Assembly (NCBI GenBank): GCA_016648135.1
Contig: JADDOH010002039.1
Location: forward strand, 59,742-123,741
Direction: 5' to 3'
Source of the DNA: Agrypnia vestita
Taxonomy: Eukaryota > Arthropoda > Insecta > Trichoptera > Phryganeidae
Length of the DNA stretch: 64,000 nt
Each line of letters starts with the position of its first letter. The stretch's first letter is position 1. Below, one piece after another: positions 23,406 to 33,646 of the stretch. Below the pieces are notes generated by a model. It did no database searches, had not been told where the DNA came from, and worked only from the letters and a program-made list of their open reading frames with translations. The position numbers and the translations under genes are program-made.

Positions 23406-24291
23406 TAAATTTCCGTCACGAGGGGCAGTGCGAACACGTCCGTTCGTATCGGAAGCTCATTACCAAGTCCTTGGTATTGTAAATTCATTTGTACTACTTG
23501 CTGTTGTAGAGTACCTAAAATTATCTTAGCTGACTTTTATGTCATCATTTCTCCACATAGTCTATTTATAATTGAAAATGCAGACCGCTATTTTAGGTAG
23601 GTACATCAATTCGGTAATAGTAACTAGGTTACGTATTGCATAATATAAATGTCACCGTTATTCAGCAATTCCTCAATAATATATTTTTTAATAAAAACCT
23701 TTTTACTGCAATTATTTTTTTTATAGCCAGCCCGCCTAACAATTAGTTATTTTATAAAATGTATTTTATAAAATAAATTTCGTCATAAATCTACTCTTAT
23801 ATAATTCACGTAGATTTGATATATCAGGTGCAAGGTACCACAATTGCCTGCTCGCCGTGAGCCCAGAAGGCAGGTATTAAATAATACGAGTCGGGGCCAT
23901 CCCGGGTTATGGGTCTGAGGGGAAATCAGTAGCGGGGGGAGGGGAGCGGTTAGAGATGCTGAGTGGCAGAATTAATACTTCAAGTATTCATGTAAATATT
24001 TGGCGGAAAAACCCTTTTATTAATCTGACAGGACCCTTTTTGCCAGGAACGTTCATATTCGCAGCCCTCTCCCCATAGCGCCATGCGTCAAATTAACCGT
24101 GATTGATTAAAAAATGGCATTACACATTATTATCGATCACATAGATTTATTTTTGTAATTTTAAAATAATTTGTATTATGTTTGACGTGTCTTTAGTATA
24201 GAGCCGGTCAACACAGAAATCTTCACAGCTACGAGGATCGTCGTTCCTTTTCAAAATGCAAAGCATGAGTCCCGACGGAAAATATCCGGTC
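23406..24291. other. Unassigned; GC-richer block 23830-24150
   Basis: The block contains CCATCCCGGGTTATGGG, a G-run and TTAACCGTGATTGATTA. Unique in the window, no frame. It could be conserved non-coding DNA; this is not testable from one sequence. Confidence 0.3.
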
Positions 24292-24501
24292 TTAGAATAC
24301 TACACAAGATACTCGGTCTTCTTCTTTTTCTTCTTTCGTTAGATCCTTGATCTGTGTTGACAGGTCAGTTCTGGTCTCGTGACGAGGACGTCCAGCTCTC
24401 TCTCCATCTCTTTGTTGGTCTCCCTGGCGGTCGGCGCCCCTCTGTAATCCGCGCATCATTGAATTTATCAATTCTCTGCCTTTATATGACACGAATCAGC
24501 A
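24292..24501 (-). other. Unrecognised hydrophilic open frame
   Basis: A minus-strand frame of about 68 codons, rich in R, G, D and E: GLQRGADRQGDQQRDGERAG, then DLTKEEKEEDR. No ATG at the front; an in-frame TGA lies just upstream (24502-24504). The composition recalls low-complexity linkers such as those in retroelement ORF1/gag proteins, but I do not recognise it. It may be chance or a decayed exon. Confidence 0.2.
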
Positions 24502-24537
24502 TCCTAAATAATATTAATTATTTTCGGACATATAATA

Positions 24538-24650
24538 CGCCCCGGAAAGGAGGAGATCCGTGGTACGAATCCCGGTAGCAGCCAAATATTTTTTCGTGGA
24601 TTTGATTTTTCTGTATGTCTTTCTAATTACTAAATTAATTTGGTTTTAAA
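24538..24650 (+). mobile_element. tRNA-derived SINE (family S2), 3' part
   Basis: B-box-like GTACGAATCCCGGTAGC is followed by the family tail GGATTTGATTTTTCTGTATG and TCTTTCTAATTA. The same tail is seen on the minus strand at 56598-56734 and in 35865-35935/40245-40310. Confidence 0.65.
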
Positions 24651-24989
24651 TTTCACAGAACTTTGTTCTGAAAAAAATGCAACTTCACAATTAGAATGTG
24701 TTCTTGAATATAATATATTATGTATTGCGCTGATCCTAACATTTTTATTTAATTTTATTTTTACAAATACATTTTTTATTTTTACAATAAGGAAAGAGAC
24801 ATTTACTTATAATGGATATTTATCTTCCACATGAGTGACGAGTGTAAGAGAGGAATATCATTACATTTTAAAAATATTTTATATTATTCTAGTGAATTAT
24901 ATAATAAAATGTATACATAATTTAGAAATAAGTAGGTGTAGTTTTAGTAATAATCCTCGATGACCGCATTCTAAAGTGATCACTTAAGC

Positions 24990-25082
24990 CAGCCATACAA
25001 TAGGTCGTAAGCCCTGTGGACACCCAAAAAGACTTCCATACCAACTCGTATAAAAAGTAGCTTCGTCTCTATAAGACAACTA
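24990..25082. repeat. Dispersed repeat R, copy 1
   Basis: ATAGGTCGTAAGCCCTGTGG, then CACCCAAAAAGACTTCCATAC and TAGCTTCGTCTCTATAAGA. The same order is found at 30236-30355 and, more decayed, at 53755-53830. Confidence 0.55.
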
Positions 25083-25089
25083 TAATACC

Positions 25090-25260
25090 GGCGGACCCCG
25101 TAGTCCAGTAGGCATGACACTGGCCTCTCATGCCGGGGATGCCAGATTCGATTCCTGGTGAGGTCACGTAACATCTATTGATTGAAACCTGTGTACTTTT
25201 GTAAAGTCTTAAGCTACATTAATTGGGCCTCACAACCTGTTTTAGCGTTAAAAATAAATA
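25090..25260 (+). mobile_element. tRNA-derived SINE (family S1)
   Basis: A-box GTAGTCCAGTAGGCATG and B-box CCAGATTCGATTCCTGG at tRNA-like spacing, then a non-tRNA body ending AATTGGGCCTC and TTAGCGTTAAAAATAAATA. Other copies: 50436-50600 and 63925-64000. Confidence 0.8.
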
Positions 25261-25544
25261 TTTTAAAACAGTATAACATGCTAATAATTTAATCTTTTAA
25301 TATTTCAATTATTTAATTTTAATTATAATTATACAATCATCCTCATCTTCAACAATAATTATATCTTGATCAATGGATGGTTGGTAGTTTCTATCAGTCT
25401 ATTTCTAGTATGTGTCGTGTACATAATAGTGTAAAAAAGCAAAGACAGCAATATCCAAAAAAATTAAATGCAATCATCGAGGATTAATAATTTATAATGT
25501 ACTAAATTCGAGATTTTATAGGAAACATGATTACAGAAAAGATA

Positions 25545-26830
25545 TTAGGTCCTTACATATGAAATTGACGTTTTGCCGTACTGGCAAATTTGATCTCAAA
25601 TATCTTCTCTTTGGTTAGGAATTCCAAATCCAAATTTATGCAGCTATTTACTCATGTATTTGTGTTTTGAAAATTATAATTCATTTGTTTTTTCCTCAAT
25701 TGTTTTTTTCTTTGCGTCACTCAGTTTATAAAATGAAAAACTTGAAATATCGCGTTATTTACGAGTACGAGTTCCACCGTGGCACCAGTGCTGCAGAAAC
25801 GGCTCGAAGGATTAATGATGTGTATGGCGACGGTGCCGCAAAAGAAAACACAGTGCGTTTTTGGTTCCAACGTTTTCGTTCTGGAAATTTCGACCTGCAG
25901 AACAAGCCCCGTGGACGGCCGGAGACCAAAGTTGATAATGAAGAATTGAAGGCTATTGTGGAAGCGGATCCATCGCAAACCACATCCGAGTTAGCTGCAG
26001 GCTGCGGTGTTAGTGATAAAACTGTTTTAATCCACTTGAAGCAAATTGGTAAGGTGAAAAAGCTTGAAAGGTGGGTACCTCACGAATTGAGTGAAGCAAA
26101 TCAACAAACGCGCGTTGACTGCTGCGTTGCATTACTCAACCGGCACAATAATGAAGTGATTTTAAATCGAATCATTACCTGTGATGAAAAGTGGATCCTG
26201 TACGATAATCGGAAGCGCTCATCGCAATGGCTGAACCCTGCCGAACCAGCCAAACCATGCCCCAAGCGAAAATTGACTCCAAAAAAGTTACTTGTGAGCG
26301 TTTGGTGGACTAGTGCTGGTGTCGTTCACTACAGCTTTCTTAAATCTGGCCAGACGATTACGGCAGATGTCTATTGTCAGCAACTGCAAACCATGATGGA
26401 AAAGCTAGCTGCTAAACAACCGAGGCTGGTTAATCGCTCTAGGCCACTGCTGCTTCATGATAACGCTAGACCACACACTGCACAACAGACGGCTACCAAA
26501 TTAGAGGAGCTTCAATTGGAATATCTAAGACATCCACCGTACTCTCCGGACCTTGCCCCAACAGATTACCATTTTTTTCGAAATTTGGATAACTTCTTGC
26601 AAAGGAAAAAATTCAACTCCGATGGGGCAGTCCAAACCGCCTTCAAAGATTTTATTGATTCCCGTCCGAATGGTTTTTTTAGTAAAGGGATCGATGAACT
26701 ACCTATGAGATGGCAAAAGTGCATAGATAGCAATGGTACATACTTTGATTAAATAAATATATTATAATAAAAAAAAATCGGCTTTATGTTCCTCCCATAC
26801 TAAACGCCAATTTCATATGTAAGGACCTAA
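25545..26830 (+). mobile_element. mariner transposon, structurally intact copy
   Basis: Ends TTAGGTCCTTACATATG / CATATGTAAGGACCTAA, flanked by TA at 25543-25544 and 26831-26832. At 1286 bp with an unbroken transposase frame and matching terminal repeats it has everything a DD34D mariner needs in cis. It lies head-to-head with the dead copy at 19999-21283 and inside an older inverted-repeat element. Confidence 0.96.
25733..26752 (+). CDS. mariner transposase (DD34D, cecropia-type), 339 aa, intact
   Basis: Cut-and-paste transposase acting in the nucleus on the element's own terminal repeats. The frame is open further upstream (to 25667), but the ATG at 25733 (MKNLKYRVIYEYEF) is chosen. It matches the usual mariner N-terminus and the 339-residue product has family length (about 345). 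Residues 1-110 form two helix-turn-helix regions (AAETARRINDVYG, then TTSELAAGCGVSDKTVLIHL) with a GRP-type linker near 60-63. WVPHEL is at 114-119. The catalytic triad is D151 (TCDEKW), D243 (LHDNARPH) and D278 (APTDYHFF), with exactly 34 residues between the last two. YSPDLAPTDY is at 270-279. No stop or frameshift is seen. Similarity to cecropia-subfamily mariners is recognised by eye; whether the enzyme is active cannot be told from sequence. Confidence 0.95.
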   Translation: MKNLKYRVIYEYEFHRGTSAAETARRINDVYGDGAAKENTVRFWFQRFRSGNFDLQNKPRGRPETKVDNEELKAIVEADPSQTTSELAAGCGVSDKTVLIHLKQIGKVKKLERWVPHELSEANQQTRVDCCVALLNRHNNEVILNRIITCDEKWILYDNRKRSSQWLNPAEPAKPCPKRKLTPKKLLVSVWWTSAGVVHYSFLKSGQTITADVYCQQLQTMMEKLAAKQPRLVNRSRPLLLHDNARPHTAQQTATKLEELQLEYLRHPPYSPDLAPTDYHFFRNLDNFLQRKKFNSDGAVQTAFKDFIDSRPNGFFSKGIDELPMRWQKCIDSNGTYFD

Positions 26831-26943
26831 TATGTACATGTAATCTAGAATTCAGTAGAATTTAAATTAGTAATCCTCGGTGAATGCGCTCATTTTTTTA
26901 AAAGTTTTTTTAATATTGCTGATTTTGCTTTTATACCCCACGT

Positions 26944-27542
26944 ATTAAGTACGCAGACCGAATTTCCGACATTTATAACTGCAGATGGTACAACATTTAG
27001 TTCTAATGAAGCGACAGCACTAAATTCTCGATAACGCTAGGTTTATGAATGTTTGTTTTTTAAAAACATGCAAACATATTATGGGGTGTATATAAAGCAC
27101 TCGATGGCCTATTGATCTGATGAATGAATGAAATGAATCATGTTGCTTCGTAACTCATTTCGCGAAATGAATAGAAGGTTGATTTATGAATCGTTGGACA
27201 ATTTCAGCTTCGACGCTCGCATCAATAATTCTGGAAAAGTAAAGCTACACACACCTGATGTCGGGATGATTTATTGTGATCATTTTTCATATTTTTTGCG
27301 ATCAAGCATTTGTTAGATTTATTTAAAAAAATAAAACCATATAAAATCTGTTATCGAGTATTTTAAATATATGCGAAGTAAAATCGTTATTCAATTTCAA
27401 TTCAATTTATTTATATTTTATATAACATTTACATTACAAACCCTAATTTAATTCGTAAATGTTATAAATAATTTAGAAATATATAAACATATATAAACAA
27501 AAGCAAAAATTAAACATAAATATATAAAATCATGAATCATAT
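26944..27542. other. No gene recognised
   Basis: A CAATTTCAATTCAATTTATT tail-like patch lies at 27398-27417. Remainder AT-rich without coding signal. Confidence 0.4.
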
Positions 27543-27725
27543 TTTTTTTTAAATACAGATGCGAATACGGAATACGTGTCACATCAATATTCTTACTATT
27601 TTCAAACTAAGCTAAACGCCTGTGCTATGAAAATAGGAGTAACTTGCCAGTCTGGAGAGAGGTTCGAACCCGCGACCTTTGGATCACGAGGGAGTGTCCT
27701 AACCACAAGACCAACAAGCTACTCC
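27543..27725 (-). mobile_element. tRNA-derived SINE (family S3), full-length
   Basis: Minus strand: GGAGTAGCTTGTTGGTC, TGTGGTTAGGACACTC, B-box GCGGGTTCGAACC, tail GCGTTTAGCTTAGTTTG and CGTATTCCGTATTCGCATC, then an A-run (T-run at 27542). Best-preserved S3 copy. Confidence 0.8.
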
Positions 27726-27839
27726 TATAATATAAGGCCTGTAATACTATAATACTCCTATAATACAATAATATAAGGCCCTTACTAATAAATTAGCAGT
27801 TTTTTTTAGAAAAAGTTAAACATTAAGTAATTTTTATGA

Positions 27840-28160
27840 AAAGTATGTATTTAATCAATCGAAGTATTGGCCATTGTTTTCGATGCACTTTTGCCATTTT
27901 AATGAAACTTCAATGATAGAAATTCTGAGGACGGGAATCGATGAATTTTTCAAAACCGTTTTTCACCGTGTCATAGGAGTTAAAAAAAATTTCTCGTAAA
28001 AAGTTATCCAAAAAATGGAAATCAAGTAGGTACAAGGTCTGGCGAGTAAGGTGGGTAACAAGGCATTTTCCGTCCTAGAGCTCCTGTTATTTTAAGATGG
28101 AGTGTGTGGACGATCGTTGTCGTGGAGAGGTAGTGGACTAGAGCAATTGATCTGATTGCC
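27840..28160 (-). pseudogene. Decayed mariner transposase, C-terminal part
   Basis: Minus-strand reading across frames gives YPPYSPDLVPT, FHFLDNFLRE, KFIDSRP and a terminal W(P)ILRLI-like end. These correspond to the DD34D C-terminal region (PPYSPDLAPTDYHFF...FIDSRP). Frameshifts and stops abound and the catalytic Asp of the DNARPH block is no longer readable. A different, older mariner lineage than the pair at 20.0 and 25.5 kb. No terminal repeats found. Confidence 0.7.
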
Positions 28161-30235
28161 TGATTATAAGAAGAAGAAGAATATAATAAAATATGAAAAA
28201 TTTGTTTTGAACAACAAATACTATCAAAAGGTGTGCACTGGCACCTTAATATCTGCACAACATATGCTCTCAGAAATTTTTTAATCATTTCGACCATTTT
28301 CAGCTCGCAACGTCATTTTTGTCACAAAATTTGACGCTTTAAAATATACACTTAATTGTTAAAAAATAAATTAGATGTCATATTGTTTATTCCATATTTT
28401 ACAATTGAACAAAAGATTACGCAAAAATAGTTGATCTAAAAAGAAACTAATTAAACCCTTTCTTTGGGAAAAGGGGTTAAGTCACAGCGGAAAAATGTAC
28501 CCCCTCGCGTATATTTAAGACACATTAATACTGTTGTTTAAGTATTTATTCTTGCATAATTAAACCCCCTTGTTAAAAAAACATATTTTCAACTAAAGAC
28601 GTGGTTTTTTAAATTTTTTAATATTTCATTCCAAATCGAGTCTTTTAAGCAAAAATATATTTACGATTTACGCGCTGTTTGCAAAATGATCCGCGTTGTT
28701 TGGACAACGTTTAAGGCTATTAAGTTCTTCAATCCGCCTAGTAAAAAGAATGTTAGGGGCCTAAATGTTTTATTTTTTATTTATCTCTACCTATAGCTAT
28801 ATGCTCAAATTTAGCAATAAGAAAGCGAAAAAGTACATTTCATTAGTCTGTAGTCCTCATTTGTTAAAATTTATTTTAATAACTGTTTTCTTTATTGCTA
28901 TTTCATTATCATGAATTTGAAAGATATATTTTTAAATGAAATATGACGGATATTTTTTTTTATATATTTTTTTTAATTGAGTGATATTTTTTTCGATACC
29001 ACTGTATCTTCGTTAGAACGAACGCATAAAAACCGCATATAAACCAGTAGACGCAGAGTTACTCGTAGTGGTCAATACAAAGTTACTTAACTAATTAATA
29101 ATTATGTCCAACCACAAAGTTAACGCTATAAACATAAAAAACATATTTATGTTACGGAGAAAGTATAAATTTTGATAATGTATTCATTAACTATGTAGTA
29201 TAGTGTGTTCATTAACTTTCGACAATGTTTATATTATATATTTGTATACTAATTAATGTACCTATACATTATCGAAATTTAATACTTAACAATAACATAT
29301 GTGTATAACACAAACGGTCTTATTACCTACTCGTACAACAACCCGCCGTGAAGAAATGAAAGAATACATTTTTAAAGTCCTCGAATTTATGAACTCTGCT
29401 ACTTTTTTTACTCAGAAACTTTTTTCAAACAATGTCTTAAGCAAGAGGAAATAGCTGAAATCTCATATTGTTCTTGATTAAAGTAATCAACAATAAATAG
29501 GTTGCTCCGAGTTTCTGGCTGATATTTTCGTTTTTGTACAAGGGTATCATTAAATATTGAACATTTATGTTTGACATGTTGAAGTATTGAAATAAATGGA
29601 CCATATATATGATTCGACACTCGCCTTCGCTGGGGTCTCGATTTCGCTGGGGTCATATCACACCGTCTTCATGAGAGTATCCTATAAAAATAAAATAATC
29701 GATCAAGTCACCTCTTACACAAGTTGATCGTAACAGTAGCAGATCACCTCGTCTTTTCCACATGTTTCTTGTAATCCTCAGACCTCGTCTTCGTTTTTAA
29801 ACGTTGCTTGCACATTTACATATCTATATTATAGAACTTTGTTCTACAATTTATCTTCACTATTAAATTTGTTTTCTGTTTTCACGAAAAAATTCATTCT
29901 CAGTGGTAATCAAATATTCATTAGATAGATGGAGTAGATTTATAAATCGATTCGTTTATTTTTCTTTACACATCATGTCAGCTCTTTCATATGACATTTT
30001 TTTCATTACATTAAAAGATCTCCATTATTACATCCTTTTGATCTCTGATATGCTGACGGGTACACTATTCTGTATACGGGTACACTGTCTACGTTATAAA
30101 ATTCGTAAAACATAACTTTTTACAAGTACTCGCAATAAATATAACAAAGTGGAACGGAAAAGATTCTATAGAAACTACATTAAATTTAAAAAAAATAATA
30201 GGTGTATTTTAATTATATTTATTGATTTGATTGGG
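28161..30235. other. No gene recognised
   Basis: Unassigned AT-rich DNA. Short open frames at 29408-29656 and 29903-30115 carry no motif. Confidence 0.45.
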
Positions 30236-30355
30236 CCAGTAATACGATAGGTTGTAAGCCCTATAAACACCCAAAGACTTTCATACCTTTTTTCCATATA
30301 AATAGCTTTGAATCTGTAAGATATCTACAATATATCTTGATAAATAAAAAGCAGA
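30236..30355. repeat. Dispersed repeat R, copy 2
   Basis: GATAGGTTGTAAGCCCTATA and ACACCCAAAGACTTTCATACC, then TAGCTTTGAATCTGTAAGA; pairs with 24990-25082. Confidence 0.5.
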
Positions 30356-30371
30356 TTACGTAGGTACTTAT

Positions 30372-31193
30372 CAGTGGCGTGCAGCGCATACAAGCAAAAA
30401 AGCTGTGCATTAGTAAATATTCTGAGAAACAAATATTAATTAAATAATCTTTATCTTAAGAAAAAGTTGATTTAAAATTCTAGCCGTATTTCGTCCTACG
30501 GCTAGAAGTTTTATTTCTGACGTTTCCATTTAACGTAACGTATCTGTTTTTTTCGATTTAAAATTCTAGCCGTAATTCGCCTACGGCTAGAAGTTTTATT
30601 TCCGACTTTTCTGTGCTTAACTTCATGTCAATTCTTCATTTATTTCGCCAACCAATTTGTTCCACGGATATAGTCAAGTCGAGAAAAAAAACCGTGTAAT
30701 TTTAATGCTGCGAGTTTTGTGTAGTAGCGTCCTTCTTCGAAAGGTCCTATGCCAGGCGCACGTCATGCAGAAATGTTATTTTTTACAAATTCCACCCAAA
30801 ACTTTCGGTGTAATTTTATGTCTTTTCTGTGGTAAATGTAAATACGAATACGACAAATATCATCTGTCATCTGTCATATGATGATATCATAAAATGTTTG
30901 ATTTATTTTTGTGAATATATATATATCTGAAATAAGTATTGTTTCCGAATTTTTCGGCGTATTATCTATACCTTTATAAAATATTTATTTATTTAGGAAA
31001 TATTGTTTACAATACTTCTTTTATAGTGCAGTTATTTTTGTGGATTGAAGCTACTCAAAATAGTTCATTATATATAGTTTAAAAAAATTTAAAAATGTAT
31101 ATACCCTTATAGGTATATGCGTATATATATTTCTAATATAGGTATATAGTCGGTCACAGCATAACCTAAGTTTATACCCACTGCACGCCACTG
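30372..31193. mobile_element. hAT-like non-autonomous element
   Basis: Ends CAGTGGCGTGCAGCG / CACTGCACGCCACTG are inverted repeats of the hAT type (CAGTGGCG...). The 8 bp flanks GTACTTAT and GTATCTAC agree at five positions, so a decayed 8 bp target duplication is possible. A related end (GCGGCGTGCAGTCGGTA) is at 52308. No transposase. Contains a duplicated hairpin (30478-30600). Confidence 0.55.
30478..30600. repeat. Two tandem copies of an 11-bp hairpin
   Basis: TTCTAGCCGTA...TACGGCTAGAA occurs twice, about 88 bp apart, each within ATTTAAAATTCTAGCCGTA and GGCTAGAAGTTTTATTTC. Confidence 0.8.
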
Positions 31194-31890
31194 GTATCTA
31201 CCTATGTAATAATAAATTAAAATGCTTTCAATATTATATTTACGATTATATTTGAAAATATTATTGAAAACTGCAGAAAGGATAAACTGTTTAAATGTTA
31301 ATGTTGTGCCGCAGTTCTTCAACCGTATTAGTTGTAAGTTGTGGCTCCATGCGAGGTGTTTTCCTAACATTTAATTTCCGACATTTCAAGAAACTGTTGA
31401 CGTCGCACATTGAAAAGCGGGCTATTTGTACATTTTGTCATCAAAGGATATTCAACGTAATGTCTTCAGGATATATTAAATGGGAATGTGTAATCGCATT
31501 TTTTCACGTGAAACTCGTGATACAGAGACAAATTAAAGTTTTAATTATTAGTAATAAAAAATATTTATAAAAATTCTTCCATATGTAATTTGCAGTTTGA
31601 AAAAAAATGGCAAAATAAAAACACCAACACATTCACTAAAGTGGATAATTAGTTTTCCAAATCTTTAGTTTTGGGTCTGGGATAGAAACGCTGAGACAAG
31701 GGGAGCGTGGGAAGGATGGATACATTAGAAACGTGGTCCTGGCGGAGTGCCATTAACAGATATATGAACAGTCCCGTTTTAGGATAATACATATAAATAT
31801 TGACATACGCACACGCACCATAGCCGTCACATACGATCCAAGAGCAAGGAGATCCAAGAGAAATATACAAACTAAATAATCAAGAATACC
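31194..31890. other. No gene recognised
   Basis: Unassigned. A frame at 31295-31570 has no recognisable domain. Confidence 0.4.
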
Positions 31891-31892
31891 TA

Positions 31893-32035
31893 CAGTTGCC
31901 GGCAAACTTCTTGAAATTCTTTGACATAGTGGGGGAATGCGCAGAAGACGAAATTTGGGTCTCGTTGGTGGAAAGGTAGATGCGCAAACTTCCCCCCACT
32001 GCGCCTTAGAATTTCAAGATGTTTGCCGGCTACTG
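31893..32035. mobile_element. 143 bp MITE, TA-flanked (Tc1/mariner-like)
   Basis: Ends CAGTTGCCGGCAAACTTCTT and GATGTTTGCCGGCTACTG are inverted repeats; a TGAAATTCT/AGAATTTCA pair and GTGGGGG/CCCCCCAC continue the arms inward. TA duplicates at 31891-31892 and 32036-32037. Confidence 0.8.
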
Positions 32036-32081
32036 TACTAACTGTTGAAATGCCGAAGGATCTCCCACCCGGAGACTCACA

Positions 32082-32271
32082 CCCACAGAAAAGCCCTGAA
32101 CAGTTCTAGGTTCCTAGCGCAGCTTAACAGATTGGGGTTCAATATATAGCTCCAATCTGCTACTTCCAAATCTTCTACCGTTTCCTATTTCGTATCCCTC
32201 AACGAAACACGGCTCCAGAGGATGTGCTCCGGCGTCTGCCTCACCCGGCTGCAGATACACCATCCACGGGT
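32082..32271 (-). pseudogene. LINE C-terminal fragment (C..C...TPEHIL motif)
   Basis: Minus strand reads CICSRVRQTPEHILWSRVSL. CxC...Q/ETxEHIL is the usual C-terminal zinc-knuckle-like signature of R1/LOA/Jockey-type LINE proteins. Stops follow. It ends exactly at the left edge of the tandem duplication and is not repeated in it. Confidence 0.65.
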
Positions 32272-32889
32272 CCGGGCAAGTCCGGTTATTTAATTTAGTG
32301 ATGATTATCTCGCTTCCAGCAGCTCGAAATAGTTAGACCATGGATTTGCTGCAGGTTGTTCTTCGTCTTCCAGCTCTCTTCTCTCGCAATTTTACTTCGA
32401 ATCGATCTAGTATTTTTATGGATATGGCCTCATTTATCTCATATCGTCTCGTATTATGGCAAAAATATTACAATTTCTAGATTTTTATTGCTATAAGTAT
32501 TTATTTTTCCTCTCACACTTCCCTATAGTGTGTATTGAAAATATTGTCTATCATTTTTTGTCTGCAGGCAATATCAAATATAATGTGTATGTTTTATCTG
32601 TCATTCATGTCAAATTGACTTATTTATATTTGTGTATTCCTTTAATTGTAGGAGACGTTTAACTATTTTTTCTTCTGTATTTTGTCTTACCAGCAATGAG
32701 CATGATGACAGTATTAAGAAATTAAAGAATAAGTGATTTTAGAGCAGAAAATATTGTGAAAGGATGAATAAAAATGATCCAGTTTTAATGTACATATTGA
32801 GATTAATAAGCTTTTCAATAAAATAAATGTACAAAATTGTACAATCCGCCGTTATAGCTGAAACGCCGGTCAGAGCGAATTGGAGCGAA

Positions 32890-32976
32890 TGACGTCACGC
32901 CTCTGTACCCATCACCGTGTCTTTGATATGTTGGCATAGACACAATGCAATGTTTACCTATCAATGCTTGACGTCA
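32890..32976. promoter_or_regulatory. Pair of CRE palindromes (TGACGTCA)
   Basis: TGACGTCA at 32890-32897 and 32969-32976, conserved at 37249-37256 and 37328-37335 in the second copy. Such sites bind CREB/ATF-type bZIP factors. No promoter or transcript is otherwise evident. Confidence 0.4.
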
Positions 32977-33452
32977 CGTAGACGAAATGACAAAAATAAA
33001 ACAGCGGATGTTTTTGCGCGAAATTAAAAATAGGTAGATGAAAATGCAATTATTTGCGTAAAAACTTAGTTTATTACTGAAATAATGTTATTTTCGGTAA
33101 TATTAGACGTGTATCTACATTATGGAAGACTATTTCAAAATCATGCCTATTATGTCTCCCTGTTGGATGACCGAAAAATAAAAAAATAAAAAAAATCAGC
33201 TTATTTTAGCGTAAAAGCGGAAGTTCTCAGTTGAAGGCTTCGCCTTTGCAGTGCAGCTGCGAAAATAACACTCTTCATTGCCTTCTACGTAATGTCGTAT
33301 ACTTACTTGCGAGCTCTGGACAAACTAAAAAAATAACATTATATATACATATAACTTAATCTAATGTTTCTTTTTCTATATCTTACTTATTTAATCTAAT
33401 GTCTTACACTAACGATTTCATTAATAATAGATATATACATGTATGACAATGC

Positions 33453-33494
33453 CCCCACTTTTAAACACGAGAATAAATTCTCATTTAAAAGTGG
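33453..33494. repeat. Hairpin, ~18 bp stem
   Basis: CCCACTTTTAAA and TTTAAAAGTGGG enclose GAGAATAAATTCTC, giving a long stem with one small internal loop. Also present in the second tandem copy near 37804. Confidence 0.7.
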
Positions 33495-33646
33495 GTAAGC
33501 GTGTAATATAAATGTGTATTAATTAAATTATATTGAATACTCTTAAGTTTGTACATTTACCAAATAAATTTTAATAAAAAATAAAAAATATATATATTTA
33601 ATGCCTTCCGCTTAGTAATGTTTGTTATCCTAATAATTCTGGTGTA

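Larger units (their letters stand above)
25427..26943. mobile_element. Inverted-repeat element split by mariner
   Basis: The left half (25427-25542) has AAAGACAGCAATATCC and TGCAATCATCGAGGATTA. The right half (26833-26943) has the mirrored TAGTAATCCTCGGTGAATGC and AATATTGCTGATTTTGC, ending TTATACCCC. The uninterrupted relatives at 35572-35804 and 39956-40191 show that these two halves were once joined; mariner landed between them. Confidence 0.7.

Noticed and set aside
32456..32662. 68-codon hydrophobic frame repeated at 36816-37022
   Set aside because: Conserved only because the whole 4.2 kb is duplicated; aromatic, AT-driven composition.
33222..33340. Minus-strand signal-peptide-like start (MKSVIFAAAL) with splice-like sites
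   Set aside because: The frame closes after 25 codons and the implied 50-nt intron is unusually short; signals of this strength occur by chance.
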